From a virus: a stretch of DNA of 64,000 nt. Position numbers and translations under genes: made by a program. The notes beneath the pieces were generated by a model that had not been told where the DNA came from, ran no database searches, and saw only the letters and a list, made by a program, of their open reading frames with translations. Below, piece after piece: positions 26,208-34,651 of the stretch; the first letter of the stretch is position 1; each line of letters starts with the position of its first letter. The stretch spans positions 59,836 through 123,835 of IMG/VR virus record IMGVR_UViG_3300028920_000040; one strand, written 5' to 3'.

Positions 26208-27371
26208 ATGAATTTTAGAGAACATTACTTTACTCTTTTGGAAAGATTTGGTCTTGATGCCATGTATGTTCCTCCAAAGGATAAGCAGTATCAATTATAT
26301 GACTTCTATGCATTATCATTAATAAATCCATATGCTTTTTTGGATGAAGAAGCACAAGACTATTTTAAGCAGGCTAAAGAAGCAATTATAAATGAGACAT
26401 ATAAAGATTTTATTGACGCAGTATACTTTTCTCTTGCTTCTGAATTATATCATATAGGTGATGCCAGTACATTTCCTGATATGACAGACTCAGAAATAAA
26501 AGATGCAGGAATTAATCTTACTCCTAAAGAAAAAAATACTCTAATTAAATTAAAATATATTGATGACTTCATTGATGATATTCCAGATAGAGTAACAAGA
26601 AATGATGAAATGAGAAATATATTTTCTCCAATAGAAATGGCTAATTTTGCAATAAAAATTTTTCAAGAGAATATATGGGAAGACGGTTTCGGCGGTAAAG
26701 CTTGGCAGGATATTGCTAAGGGATATAAAAGATTAGTTAATGCAAAATCCATGCCAGATAAAATGGTTGCAATTGATCATGTTTACGATCTTCAACATAA
26801 TAATGATACTGTATTTGATAAGGTACAAGAATATTATAACGCCGATAAGGGCGGATATAGATGGTTAAAGAATGCTCTTGATGATAAAGCACGAATTAAA
26901 GAACCTCATGTTTATCTAGATAAAACATCTCCTCAATTATATAGACCTCTTGCATATGCTTTTAAAGAACTTTATGGAAAAACTCTTGAGGGGTTTAAAT
27001 ATGAGCAAGAGCAAGAGCATAAAAAAAGAACATCTGATTATATGAAAAAATGGAATGTCGAACCAGAATATAAAAATATCATTGAAAAATATTTAAATGC
27101 TTTAGATATACTTAAAAAATATAATGTTGTTAATGATTCTTGGGCAAAAGATAGATTAGATATACTTGGTATTAATTTAAAAAATCTAAACATTTTTAAA
27201 GATAAATTAACTACATTAGAGAAAGATCGCACTATTAGAAATATTAATGGTATTATTGAAAGTACAATATCTATGTTTATTATGGAACAAAATGACTCTA
27301 TACCAGATAGAGTAGCACAAGAACAAATTAATATATTAAAATCTTTAGTCTTAGAAATACCAGACGAATAA
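26208..27371 (+). CDS. DFYAL-family paralog A3, tagged
   Basis: Tag MNFREHYFTLLE (L-L-E, Glu12) and A-type core (GGKAWQDIAKGYKRLVNAKS; MVAIDHVYDLQHNNDTVFDK). Leader and first codons nearly duplicate those of 23720. The C-terminal about 120 residues are helical and poorly conserved. Last member of the tandem array. Confidence 0.8.
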   Translation: MNFREHYFTLLERFGLDAMYVPPKDKQYQLYDFYALSLINPYAFLDEEAQDYFKQAKEAIINETYKDFIDAVYFSLASELYHIGDASTFPDMTDSEIKDAGINLTPKEKNTLIKLKYIDDFIDDIPDRVTRNDEMRNIFSPIEMANFAIKIFQENIWEDGFGGKAWQDIAKGYKRLVNAKSMPDKMVAIDHVYDLQHNNDTVFDKVQEYYNADKGGYRWLKNALDDKARIKEPHVYLDKTSPQLYRPLAYAFKELYGKTLEGFKYEQEQEHKKRTSDYMKKWNVEPEYKNIIEKYLNALDILKKYNVVNDSWAKDRLDILGINLKNLNIFKDKLTTLEKDRTIRNINGIIESTISMFIMEQNDSIPDRVAQEQINILKSLVLEIPDE

Positions 27372-27385
27372 ATTGGAGATGTAAT

Positions 27386-28918
27386 ATGAATTTTAGAGAA
27401 CACTACTATAAAGACGGTAGATTTATGATGCCGATCTGGTATGACATTGCAACTATTAATGAAGATGGTTGTATTGAGATGTCTATACCTCATCATTTCT
27501 TTCCTGTACTTGTTGAGAATAAAGTTATTAGACTTCGTATAAAAGATCAAGAATTTAATAACATGGACGAGGCTATTCAATATCACGATAGTCTTATGGA
27601 AAAGAAAGGATCAAAAACAAAGAGTGGTGTAGTGTGGGTAGACTCTAAAGGTAATAAAAGAAGCTTTGAAGTAGTTGCTGACAATATTAAAATAGGTGCT
27701 GACACGATTATTCTTAATATGTCTACTGCTCATAAGTGTATGTCTGCTATGCTTGGTATGTGTCCTTTGGGCGGGAAGTGTTATGCAATTTCTAAAGAAA
27801 AAAGATTTGACGCCGCTTTAGCTGGAGATAAAAGACAGGAAGAACAATGGTCCTGTATGACTCCCGAAGCTATTGCACAAGGTATTAAAGACCTTGCCGC
27901 GGCCGATCCCGGTATTAAATATGTAAGATTAAATGAAGCTGGCGAATTTAGAAATTTACCAAAAGGAAAAGAACTTCTTTCCAAGATGGATAAACAGGCA
28001 CAAGGACAAGTTGCTAAGGCCGCTTGGGCAGATGTTGATGATATTTCCAAGTTAAAAAAGATTGCTTCATTAGTTCCCGAATTAAAATTTTATACATATA
28101 CGCATAGAAAAGATTTACAGGAAGAACTAAAAGGACTTGGAAAAAATATTGTTATTAATGGATCGGGATTCATGGTAGATAATGCGTTCATGCCTATTGA
28201 ACTTAATGAATATCTTCCTATTATTGATGGTATTCTTGCTAACAGATATAAAGTTGTTAATGGAGAAAAAGTTTCTCCTAACAAGGCAACAGAGTGTATT
28301 GGAGACTGTAGAGTATGTGATAAATGCAAAGTTGCAAGAGAAATGAATATCTATCTTCCTATTCATGGTGCTGGTACAGAAAAACAAAAAGCATTGGATA
28401 AAATTAAGAAAAAAGTTATTGGAAATCCTGCTTTTAATAAAATATTAATGGCTGATATTACAGACGATGAAAAGGTTGAACAATTGCTTGATATAGTTGG
28501 AATAGAAGATAAAGAAATGATTAATAAACTTAAACCTCTTGTAAGACAAAGGAAAGGATTCTTTAAGAAACTTCTCAATTCAGAAAAATCAAAAGTAGAT
28601 TTTATTAGTGCAATTGCTTCATATATAGAATCAGACGACGAACCAACAGCCGCCGAAGTTGCAAAAGAACCTTCTCAATTAGAAAAACAAAAAGCATTAG
28701 CCGCTTCTGTTGACGCTCTTATGGGAAGACTAAGATCAAATCTTGAGGCAGCGAGATCAAAAGGACAGACAACCGGTGCAAAGAAATGGCAGAATTTTAT
28801 AAAGACAATAGATAATATTATAGACAAAGCCAGGTCTGGCGAAGATATTAAACCTACTGGTGCAATTGCAAAAGAACTTGGAAAAGATATCAAAAGAACT
28901 TTTAAGGGAGTTTCATAA
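27386..28918 (+). CDS. Tagged GP88-like cysteine protein
   Basis: 510 aa. The start MNFREHYYKDGRF keeps the tag's first half but has no [LI]-x-E. The middle resembles the phage gene product 88 family: MSTAHKCMSAMLGMC then PLGGKCYA (Cys118, 126, 132), later VRLNEAGEF, and a second cluster CIGDCRVCDKC near residues 303-313. The two Cys clusters suggest a metal or Fe-S site. The C-terminal about 150 residues are Ala/Lys-rich helices. Biochemical role of the family is not known to me. Strong SD GGAGAT. Confidence 0.65.
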   Translation: MNFREHYYKDGRFMMPIWYDIATINEDGCIEMSIPHHFFPVLVENKVIRLRIKDQEFNNMDEAIQYHDSLMEKKGSKTKSGVVWVDSKGNKRSFEVVADNIKIGADTIILNMSTAHKCMSAMLGMCPLGGKCYAISKEKRFDAALAGDKRQEEQWSCMTPEAIAQGIKDLAAADPGIKYVRLNEAGEFRNLPKGKELLSKMDKQAQGQVAKAAWADVDDISKLKKIASLVPELKFYTYTHRKDLQEELKGLGKNIVINGSGFMVDNAFMPIELNEYLPIIDGILANRYKVVNGEKVSPNKATECIGDCRVCDKCKVAREMNIYLPIHGAGTEKQKALDKIKKKVIGNPAFNKILMADITDDEKVEQLLDIVGIEDKEMINKLKPLVRQRKGFFKKLLNSEKSKVDFISAIASYIESDDEPTAAEVAKEPSQLEKQKALAASVDALMGRLRSNLEAARSKGQTTGAKKWQNFIKTIDNIIDKARSGEDIKPTGAIAKELGKDIKRTFKGVS

Positions 28919-29340
28919 TGTCATTTAAAGATTATTTAAAGAAAAAATTAAATGAAGGCAAATATGATAATACTAATTTAGCCGATCCAAATAGTTATTA
29001 TAAAGTAATAGACTCCTTTGATGTATTTGTAAAAACCGGGTCAAGTCATGCTAATACTTATTATGGAAGTGGAGAAATTCTTAAGTCTGTTTGGAAGAAA
29101 ATGTCAGCAGAACCCGGATATGAAATTCATAATCTCATGGGAGGTACATATATAATTCCAACAGATACGGACGACTTGGTTGCATGGAAAGTTTTAATAA
29201 AAGAACCAGAGTTTGCTCCTTTTGTAAAAAAGTATTATCCAGACCAACAGGTATTTCCTCTTGATAAATTAGAACAAATATCTAAAGAAGAAGCATTATC
29301 AGGAGTTGATTATATTGATAAAATGGAGATTACAAAATGA
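28918..29340 (+). CDS. Tagged 140-aa protein
   Basis: Model example of the tag: MSFKDYLKKKLNE, cut predicted after Glu13. The body is compact and mixed alpha/beta (VDSFDVFVKTGSS-like start, PTDTDDLVAWKVLIKEPEFA). TAATG-coupled to the GP88-like gene. Not recognised. Confidence 0.75.
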   Translation: MSFKDYLKKKLNEGKYDNTNLADPNSYYKVIDSFDVFVKTGSSHANTYYGSGEILKSVWKKMSAEPGYEIHNLMGGTYIIPTDTDDLVAWKVLIKEPEFAPFVKKYYPDQQVFPLDKLEQISKEEALSGVDYIDKMEITK

Positions 29341-29915
29341 AATTTGCTATGTTCTACGAACAGGAAATTGACGACTGGCGTGAGAGAAAAGTGTGGCACA
29401 TCACACCAACAGGCCAAAGAAATCATGTTAAGATAAAAAGTCTTTCTCCAGAAGAACAAGAAAAATATAAGCCGGCTTTACTCGATCTTCATGTTAAAAA
29501 GAAAAAGAAAAGTGCTGAAAATAAAAATCCTGAGAAAAAGGAAAAGGAGAAAAAAGCTTCAGCCGGAGAAATTTTAGACCCGGACCTTCTAGATTTTTAT
29601 TATATTATAAATAGTCCTGAAGATATCGATAAGATAGAAAAAGGAAAATTAATTAAGGCTACTGATCTTTCAAGTAAAGCAATAGAATGGTCTGGCGACG
29701 ATAAATACATAGTTAGTGTATCAAATGTTCCTATTAAGGCTGTTGTGCTTTATAAGAATGATGAAGGAGAAATGGTACATTTTCCTGAGAATATGAAGAC
29801 GCACGACAAATATGAATTTATTAAGTTTCAAGAAAACGACGAGTTTCTTTTAAACTTATTTCCATTTTTAGAACAAATAACAATTAAACTTTCAGATAAG
29901 GAAGAAAAAAAATGA
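29337..29915 (+). CDS. Protein with partial tag, 192 aa
   Basis: MKFAMFYEQE shares the F-x-x-F-Y opening. Then WHITPTGQRNHVKIKSLSPE, a Lys-rich linker (residues about 55-80), and a folded C-terminal half with KAVVLYKNDEGEMVHF. ATGA-coupled on both sides. The W-H-I-T-P-T-G-Q-R motif recurs in phage proteins, but I cannot attach a function. Confidence 0.7.
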   Translation: MKFAMFYEQEIDDWRERKVWHITPTGQRNHVKIKSLSPEEQEKYKPALLDLHVKKKKKSAENKNPEKKEKEKKASAGEILDPDLLDFYYIINSPEDIDKIEKGKLIKATDLSSKAIEWSGDDKYIVSVSNVPIKAVVLYKNDEGEMVHFPENMKTHDKYEFIKFQENDEFLLNLFPFLEQITIKLSDKEEKK

Positions 29916-30121
29916 GCTTAAAAAATTTTCTTATTCAAAAATTAAATGAAGATGATGGCATACCAAGACCACCAACAGAAAGTGAAAAAGGTTCTATGCA
30001 AGCATTATTTAATACTTGGCGTAATATAGGAAGAGGTCTAGCAGATGATCACATGCCTCTTGATATTGTAGAAACAGTTGTAAGATATTTAGAAGATTGT
30101 GGTTATATTAAAGGAGAATAA
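29912..30121 (+). CDS. Tagged 69-aa protein
   Basis: MSLKNFLIQKLNE (cut after Glu13) then a short helical body rich in Arg, Asp and Glu (WRNIGRGLADDHMPLDIVET). Coupled to the previous gene by ATGA; supplies AAGGAG for the next. Confidence 0.7.
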   Translation: MSLKNFLIQKLNEDDGIPRPPTESEKGSMQALFNTWRNIGRGLADDHMPLDIVETVVRYLEDCGYIKGE

Positions 30122-30122
30122 A

Positions 30123-30398
30123 ATGAATAGCAAATCTTTTCAGCAGTATTTAAACGAAGACATTTATGCAAATGCACTTAGAAAAAAATTAACCCCAGAA
30201 GAAATTAAAAGGATTGACAGTTTTGTTGATAGTGAAGGAGAAGAGTGGGACGATCTTGAAGGCGATCTTTATGATAAACTCATGGATTTCTTTGCTGATG
30301 AAATGCCATATGGTGTTATGAAAGCAAGAACTGGTGATCCTATGGAATGGATGTACGATAAATTCATATCAATGGGATTTGGAACAAGAGTAAAATAA
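30123..30398 (+). CDS. Tagged 91-aa acidic protein
   Basis: MNSKSFQQYLNE (Y-L-N-E, Glu12) then an acidic helical body (EEWDDLEGDLYDKLMDFFAD). ATG 30123 chosen because AAGGAG lies 5-10 nt upstream and the tag then begins at residue 1; an in-frame start at 30099 lies in the previous gene. Confidence 0.7.
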   Translation: MNSKSFQQYLNEDIYANALRKKLTPEEIKRIDSFVDSEGEEWDDLEGDLYDKLMDFFADEMPYGVMKARTGDPMEWMYDKFISMGFGTRVK

Positions 30399-30399
30399 T

Positions 30400-30963
30400 A
30401 TGACTTTCAAAGATTTTTATCTTGACGAAAAGATGGCGAGGTGGAACCTACCTAAAAAGAAATGGGTATCTTTACCATTGGAAGAACTTAATGATGATAT
30501 GAAACAACTTCTTTGGAGAATGTATTCGGATTCATATAGTCGTCAAGGACTTGCTTTGAATACAAAAAATATTAATGAATTGGTTGATAAATATAAAGTT
30601 TCCTGGTTCATTGATGTTGATACAGATACTACACCAGAAGCATTTATAATTTATAGAGAATCACCAGTAGGCAATAAAATTGCTCTTTTAGGAACAGACG
30701 ATAACCGTCTTTCAAAAAGACTTCTTGTAAGAAAGTTAATTTCTCTTTTAAGAAAGCCAGGTTGGTATATAGAAGCCTCCCATAAGATTGCAGACATTAT
30801 TGAGAATAAGGGTGGCAAATGGATTGACGACGAAGAAAAGGTTAAAAAGATTCTTGCTCCTGCGGAAATAGATGAATGGCTTGGTGATGGAAGATATAAA
30901 AGAACACTTAAAGGAACAAATATAGAAGTTACAAAAAGACTCTATGGTAATCCAAGAGGATAA
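30400..30963 (+). CDS. Tagged 187-aa protein, possibly GNAT-like
   Basis: Tag MTFKDFYLDE. The middle (WFIDVDTDTTPEAFIIYRES, then KIALLGTDD) has the strand pattern of an acetyltransferase core, followed by helix LSKRLLVRKLISLLRKPGWY. No acetyl-CoA loop Q/R-x-x-G-x-G/A is evident, so this is only suggestive. 1 nt after the previous stop, with no strong SD. Confidence 0.55.
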   Translation: MTFKDFYLDEKMARWNLPKKKWVSLPLEELNDDMKQLLWRMYSDSYSRQGLALNTKNINELVDKYKVSWFIDVDTDTTPEAFIIYRESPVGNKIALLGTDDNRLSKRLLVRKLISLLRKPGWYIEASHKIADIIENKGGKWIDDEEKVKKILAPAEIDEWLGDGRYKRTLKGTNIEVTKRLYGNPRG

Positions 30964-30972
30964 GGAGTAGAT

Positions 30973-31239
30973 ATGAAATATCAAGATTATTTGACAAAAC
31001 TATTAAAAGAACAATCAAAAGAAGAAACTAAAATTAATGAGCTTGAAGAAGAAATTTCTGATTTGATTTGGAGATATGATCCTGAAGGAGAGGATAATTT
31101 TTTTGATGACGACTTAGATAAAATCAAAAAGATTAAAAATCCAAAATCAAAAATTAAAGCACTTGAAAGATTAATTTCAGATATCAAATGGCGATATGAT
31201 CCTGAAGGGGAAGACGAAAATAATTTTTTTGATGATTAA
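30973..31239 (+). CDS. Tagged 88-aa acidic repeat protein
   Basis: Tag MKYQDYLTKLLKE. Contains two near-identical units, IWRYDPEGEDNFFDDD (residues about 34-49) and KWRYDPEGEDENNFFDD at the C-terminus, separated by a helix. Net acidic; may bind cations or DNA-condensing partners in the head. SD AAGGAG. Confidence 0.7.
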   Translation: MKYQDYLTKLLKEQSKEETKINELEEEISDLIWRYDPEGEDNFFDDDLDKIKKIKNPKSKIKALERLISDIKWRYDPEGEDENNFFDD

Positions 31240-31259
31240 ATATAGTAAAGAAAAATATA

Positions 31260-31388
31260 ATGTCATTTAAAAAATATTATAATACAGATATAAATTATAA
31301 AATAAATTTAGAAAATGCTCAACGATTATATGGAAATTTAGTTCCTTGGGAGTTAGATAAAAAAGTTGCTAATAAATTAAGAGGATGA
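31260..31388 (+). CDS. 42-aa protein with partial tag
   Basis: Reads MSFKKYYNTDINYKINLENA and ends VANKLRG. The F-K-K-Y-Y start matches the tag, but no [LI]-x-E close behind. Only a weak ribosome site (AAAGAAAA). Probably a truncated or minimal family member. Confidence 0.5.
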   Translation: MSFKKYYNTDINYKINLENAQRLYGNLVPWELDKKVANKLRG

Positions 31389-31404
31389 TGAAAGGAGAAT
31401 TGTT

Positions 31405-31614
31405 ATGAATTTTGTTAAAAAGTTTTTTAAGAAATTGGCTAAAAAAATTCTTATTAAAAAGATTGAAGACGAGAAATTTCAAGAAGAAATTACTAAGAAG
31501 ATTAGAGAAAAGATTGAAATTCCTAATGTAGATGAGAAAGAAGAAGAAAAATTTGTCAATCAGATTTATGATGCATTACAGGAATTGCTTGTAGGTATTG
31601 TAGAGGATATTTAA
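31405..31614 (+). CDS. 69-aa amphipathic helical protein
   Basis: Starts MNFVKKFFKKLAKKIL, strongly basic and amphipathic, then an acidic helix and a hydrophobic end (ALQELLVGIVEDI). It resembles the tag only in M-N-F; it may be membrane-active. Good AAAGGAGAA ribosome site. Confidence 0.6.
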   Translation: MNFVKKFFKKLAKKILIKKIEDEKFQEEITKKIREKIEIPNVDEKEEEKFVNQIYDALQELLVGIVEDI

Positions 31615-31616
31615 TA

Positions 31617-32018
31617 ATGTCATTTAAAGCTTATTTAAAAGAAAGAGTATTACTTGAAGGTATTAAACCTATAAAGAATGCTGTTATGAAAAGAACTCAT
31701 AAGATTGTTAATGCTTTAAATGATTCTGATGAAGAACAGAAACTTAGATGGAATGTCGGTAAGATAGATTTTGGTGGAGTTCCTACAGAATTTCTTTTTA
31801 CTACTGCAGATATAAATGGTAAAGACTATACTTTCTTTTCATATAATGCAGGCGGTGGATCAAGCATTGTTGCATGGAATTATATAACTCCAAGTTCTTC
31901 TCCCTCTTTTGATGGAACTGAAGGACAGTTACCAGCAACAGATAAATATCAAGACGATCTTTCGGATGATGATTTAGAAGAAATTAAAAAAGTGTTTGAA
32001 AAAATAAAGAGCAAATAA
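31617..32018 (+). CDS. Tagged 133-aa protein
   Basis: Tag MSFKAYLKERVLLE (cut after Glu9 or Glu14). The body has beta strands with a glycine-rich turn (FFSYNAGGGSSIVAWNYITP) and an acidic helical C-terminus. Not recognised. Confidence 0.7.
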   Translation: MSFKAYLKERVLLEGIKPIKNAVMKRTHKIVNALNDSDEEQKLRWNVGKIDFGGVPTEFLFTTADINGKDYTFFSYNAGGGSSIVAWNYITPSSSPSFDGTEGQLPATDKYQDDLSDDDLEEIKKVFEKIKSK

Positions 32019-32019
32019 A

Positions 32020-32073
32020 ATGAAGTTTGAGGAATTTTACATGAAAGAAAATAAAAAGGAGAATCAAAAATGA
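32020..32073 (+). CDS. 17-aa tag-only mini-ORF
   Basis: MKFEEFYMKENKKENQK then TGA, which overlaps the next ATG. It consists of little more than the tag sequence and contains the AAAAGGAG that serves the next gene. Either a coupling leader peptide or the stub of a deleted cargo gene. Confidence 0.45.
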   Translation: MKFEEFYMKENKKENQK

Positions 32074-32441
32074 GCTTTAAAAAGTATTTAAATGAAAAAA
32101 ATCATTTAAAAGAATCCAGATTTTATAAGAGTCAAAAAGTTATATATAAAGACGAGCCATATATTATAACTAAAACTATTGCGCCGCCCGAGGGACATGG
32201 TTGGTATCATAGTGAACTATATGTCATAATTCAACCAGAAGCTGGCGGTGAAGAAATTAAAGTAGATACTGATGAGCTAACTCCTATTGAATCAGATGAT
32301 AAAGATTTATTATCTAAAAAGGAATTAGTCAAAAAAATATCTTCATTGGCTGCCAAATCAAGATATGAGTTAGAAAAAAAATCATTAGGTATTGATATAG
32401 ACATGATTAATTTTAATGAACTTATGAGTATGATGAAATAA
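32070..32441 (+). CDS. Tagged 123-aa protein
   Basis: Tag MSFKKYLNEKNHLKE (Glu9 or Glu15). Then an SH3-like strand set (RFYKSQKVIYKDEPYIITKT, ELYVIIQPEAGGEEIKVDTD) and a C-terminal helix with Met-rich end. Possibly a small beta-barrel; not recognised. Confidence 0.7.
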   Translation: MSFKKYLNEKNHLKESRFYKSQKVIYKDEPYIITKTIAPPEGHGWYHSELYVIIQPEAGGEEIKVDTDELTPIESDDKDLLSKKELVKKISSLAAKSRYELEKKSLGIDIDMINFNELMSMMK

Positions 32442-32445
32442 TATT

Positions 32446-32598
32446 ATGAACTTTAAAGACCATTATTTAAAAGAAGCTGGTGAGAAAAATGATATATTAT
32501 ATCATACCACCCTTGCTGCGACCGTCCCAAAGATATTAGAAGACGGAATAATTTATCCAACACCAGAAACATTTAAGGCATTAGCACAAAGACATTAA
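32446..32598 (+). pseudogene. Tagged, truncated ART-fold (ADP-ribosyltransferase-like) fragment
   Basis: Tag MNFKDHYLKE is followed by ILYHTTLAATVPKILEDGI, which matches the first strand and helix of ADP-ribosyltransferase-fold enzymes (the Y-H-x-T motif of KptA/DarT-like groups). The frame then stops at 50 aa, whereas the domain needs about 150. T4 Alt, a packaged ADP-ribosyltransferase, is a functional parallel. Likely a remnant, though the short protein may still be made. TAATG overlap with the CCA gene. Confidence 0.55.
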
Positions 32599-34037
32599 TG
32601 AGATTCTCAACATTTTATACAACACACTTCTTACTTGAAGCTGGTACCTTCTCCGATTGGAAAGGCTACGTGGAGAGAACTCCCGAGCTTAAAAATGCGG
32701 TAGAAGTAATGCAGAAGATAGATGCGAAAGGAAAAGACATTCGCAGCTATGTTGTGGGTGGTGCTGTTCGTGATATCGTTATGGGTAGAGATTTTAATGA
32801 TGTTGATATCGCAACCAATCTTCCTATATCAGAAATCGAAAAGATGTTCAAGACTCATGATATTGGAAAGAATAAAGACTTTGGTATTGTTGTTGTTGAT
32901 TACAAAGGCGATGTATTTGAAATTGCAAACTTCCGTCAGGATGGTGCATACCTTGATGGTCGCAGACCAGAAGATGTAAAGATCGTTATGAGTTTCGAAG
33001 ACGATGCCGGCCGCAGAGACTTTACTGTCAATGCAATGGGTATCGACAAAGACGGAAATGTTATAGACTTCTTTGACGGAAAGAAAGATATCAAAGACAA
33101 AGTAATTAAAACTGTTGGTGATCCTAATAAAAGATTCGCAGAAGATTATTTAAGAATGTTAAGAGCCATTCGTTTTGGTTCTAAACTTGGTTTCCGTATT
33201 GACGATGATACCATGAAGGCTATCAAATCCAAATCGCATAAGATAAAAGATATTGCTGTCGAAAGAGTTATGAAAGAAGTCATTAAGATGGCAGAACAGG
33301 AAGGATCAAAGTTTGCAGATGCAATCATAACATTGAAAGATGCAGGACTTCTTCAATATATCTTTCCTGAAATTATAGAAATGGATTCTTTCGAACATTC
33401 AGTAGAACATCATCCAGAAGGAAATGTTCTTCAACATACATTGGCCGCACTTAAATCAAGCAATAGTAAAGACCCATTGGTTAATCTTTCTATTCTGTTT
33501 CATGATGTGGGCAAACTAAAGACACATGAAGTAGATGAAAAAGGTCTGCATAGATATTTTGGTCATGCTGAAGAGGCTAGAGAAATCATTGAGAATCTTG
33601 CAAAGAGACTTAAGCTCGACAATGAAACCAAGAATGCAATGCTATATTCAGCAATCAATCATATGAAGTTCCACGACTTCCTGAAGATGAGCAACTCCAA
33701 GATAATGAGTTTGATGGGAGATGATAACTGGGATTTACTTTATCAAGTTGCATTGGCCGATGCTAAGGCTCGTGGAGAGGCATTTGATGAGGAAGAATGG
33801 AAAAAGATTACTGATAAGATAGATGATCTTACCGCCAAATATAAATCCAAAAAGGCTATAGATAATATAAGAAAGATAGTTAATGGCAGAATGGTCATGG
33901 ACTTATTGAATATGAAAGGTGGTCCTGAGCTTGGTAGAATTATAAATACTACTATTGAATGGATATTGGACAACAATATAGACCTTAATGATATAGACAA
34001 AATAAAGGAATTTATAATATCGCAAAGGGGCGAATGA
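32598..34037 (+). CDS. cca: Tagged CCA-adding tRNA nucleotidyltransferase with HD domain
   Basis: Adds or repairs the 3' CCA of tRNAs (and of this phage's tmRNA, which lacks an encoded CCA). Seen: YVVGGAVRD (residues 51-59), FNDVDIAT with catalytic Asp68 and Asp70, RRDFTVNAM, and EDYLRMLRAIRF; then an HD phosphohydrolase domain with NVLQHT and LFHDVGK near residue 300. The first 14 residues MRFSTFYTTHFLLE fit the tag (L-L-E). They are extra to the enzyme, so it may be packaged and processed. 479 aa, slightly G+C-richer than its neighbours. An archaeal-type enzyme is excluded by the motifs. Confidence 0.93.
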   Translation: MRFSTFYTTHFLLEAGTFSDWKGYVERTPELKNAVEVMQKIDAKGKDIRSYVVGGAVRDIVMGRDFNDVDIATNLPISEIEKMFKTHDIGKNKDFGIVVVDYKGDVFEIANFRQDGAYLDGRRPEDVKIVMSFEDDAGRRDFTVNAMGIDKDGNVIDFFDGKKDIKDKVIKTVGDPNKRFAEDYLRMLRAIRFGSKLGFRIDDDTMKAIKSKSHKIKDIAVERVMKEVIKMAEQEGSKFADAIITLKDAGLLQYIFPEIIEMDSFEHSVEHHPEGNVLQHTLAALKSSNSKDPLVNLSILFHDVGKLKTHEVDEKGLHRYFGHAEEAREIIENLAKRLKLDNETKNAMLYSAINHMKFHDFLKMSNSKIMSLMGDDNWDLLYQVALADAKARGEAFDEEEWKKITDKIDDLTAKYKSKKAIDNIRKIVNGRMVMDLLNMKGGPELGRIINTTIEWILDNNIDLNDIDKIKEFIISQRGE

Positions 34038-34294
34038 TGGATAAATTTAAAAAATATCTTGACAAGAAGATCAACGAGGCTTCAAAATATTCTAAGAAAT
34101 CAGATGCATATAAAACAGTTGGTAACATTACAGAAACAATTGAAAATATGGTTAGATGTGTTGAATATGGCGATGGTACTACTGATATGGACGGACAAGT
34201 CCAGTGTGCTAAAGAAATATACGAAAAATTTATAGAACCTCTTGAACAAGAAATAAAACTATTACGTAGTCCATCATCTCCCTCACATGGATGA
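34037..34294 (+). CDS. Tagged 85-aa protein
   Basis: MDKFKKYLDKKINE (I-N-E, Glu14), then a helical body (ETIENMVRCVEYGDGTTD...). Of the paired ATGs at 34034 and 34037 the second is preferred: spacing from AAAGGGG is better and it aligns with the following two paralog starts. Confidence 0.7.
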   Translation: MDKFKKYLDKKINEASKYSKKSDAYKTVGNITETIENMVRCVEYGDGTTDMDGQVQCAKEIYEKFIEPLEQEIKLLRSPSSPSHG

Positions 34295-34307
34295 TAAGGA
34301 GTAAACA

Positions 34308-34628
34308 ATGAACAAATTTAAAGACTATCTTGATAATAAACTTAATGAAGATTACGCACAAGACAAATTTAATCTTGCTCTACAAAAAGGCGTAAGTGCA
34401 TTTTGGCAGGCAATGTGGGAAGTTTTTGGTAAGGAAGTCAGTACCGATCCTGTAACAGAAAAAGAATTAAGAGATGCAATGGCCCGTACAATTGCAAGAA
34501 TTCAAAATCCTTTAGACGATGATCCAGAAAAGGATGATGAAGACGATACTAATAAAATTATTAATACTATTTATAAGTCCGATGACGACGATGATGACGA
34601 AGTTATTAGAATAGTCCCTGATAAATAA
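34308..34628 (+). CDS. Tagged 106-aa acidic protein
   Basis: MNKFKDYLDNKLNE (Glu14). The body has a helix (FNLALQKGVSAFWQAMWEVF) and a very acidic tail with an Asp run (residues about 80-98). The start region is nearly identical in DNA to that of 34652. SD AAGGAG. Confidence 0.75.
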   Translation: MNKFKDYLDNKLNEDYAQDKFNLALQKGVSAFWQAMWEVFGKEVSTDPVTEKELRDAMARTIARIQNPLDDDPEKDDEDDTNKIINTIYKSDDDDDDEVIRIVPDK

Positions 34629-34651
34629 GAATAAATAATTAGGAGCGAACA

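Noticed and set aside
29606-29613. TATAAATA octamer inside a coding region (also at 33941)
   Set aside because: Within genes and expected by chance in such AT-rich DNA; no transcript boundary is implied.
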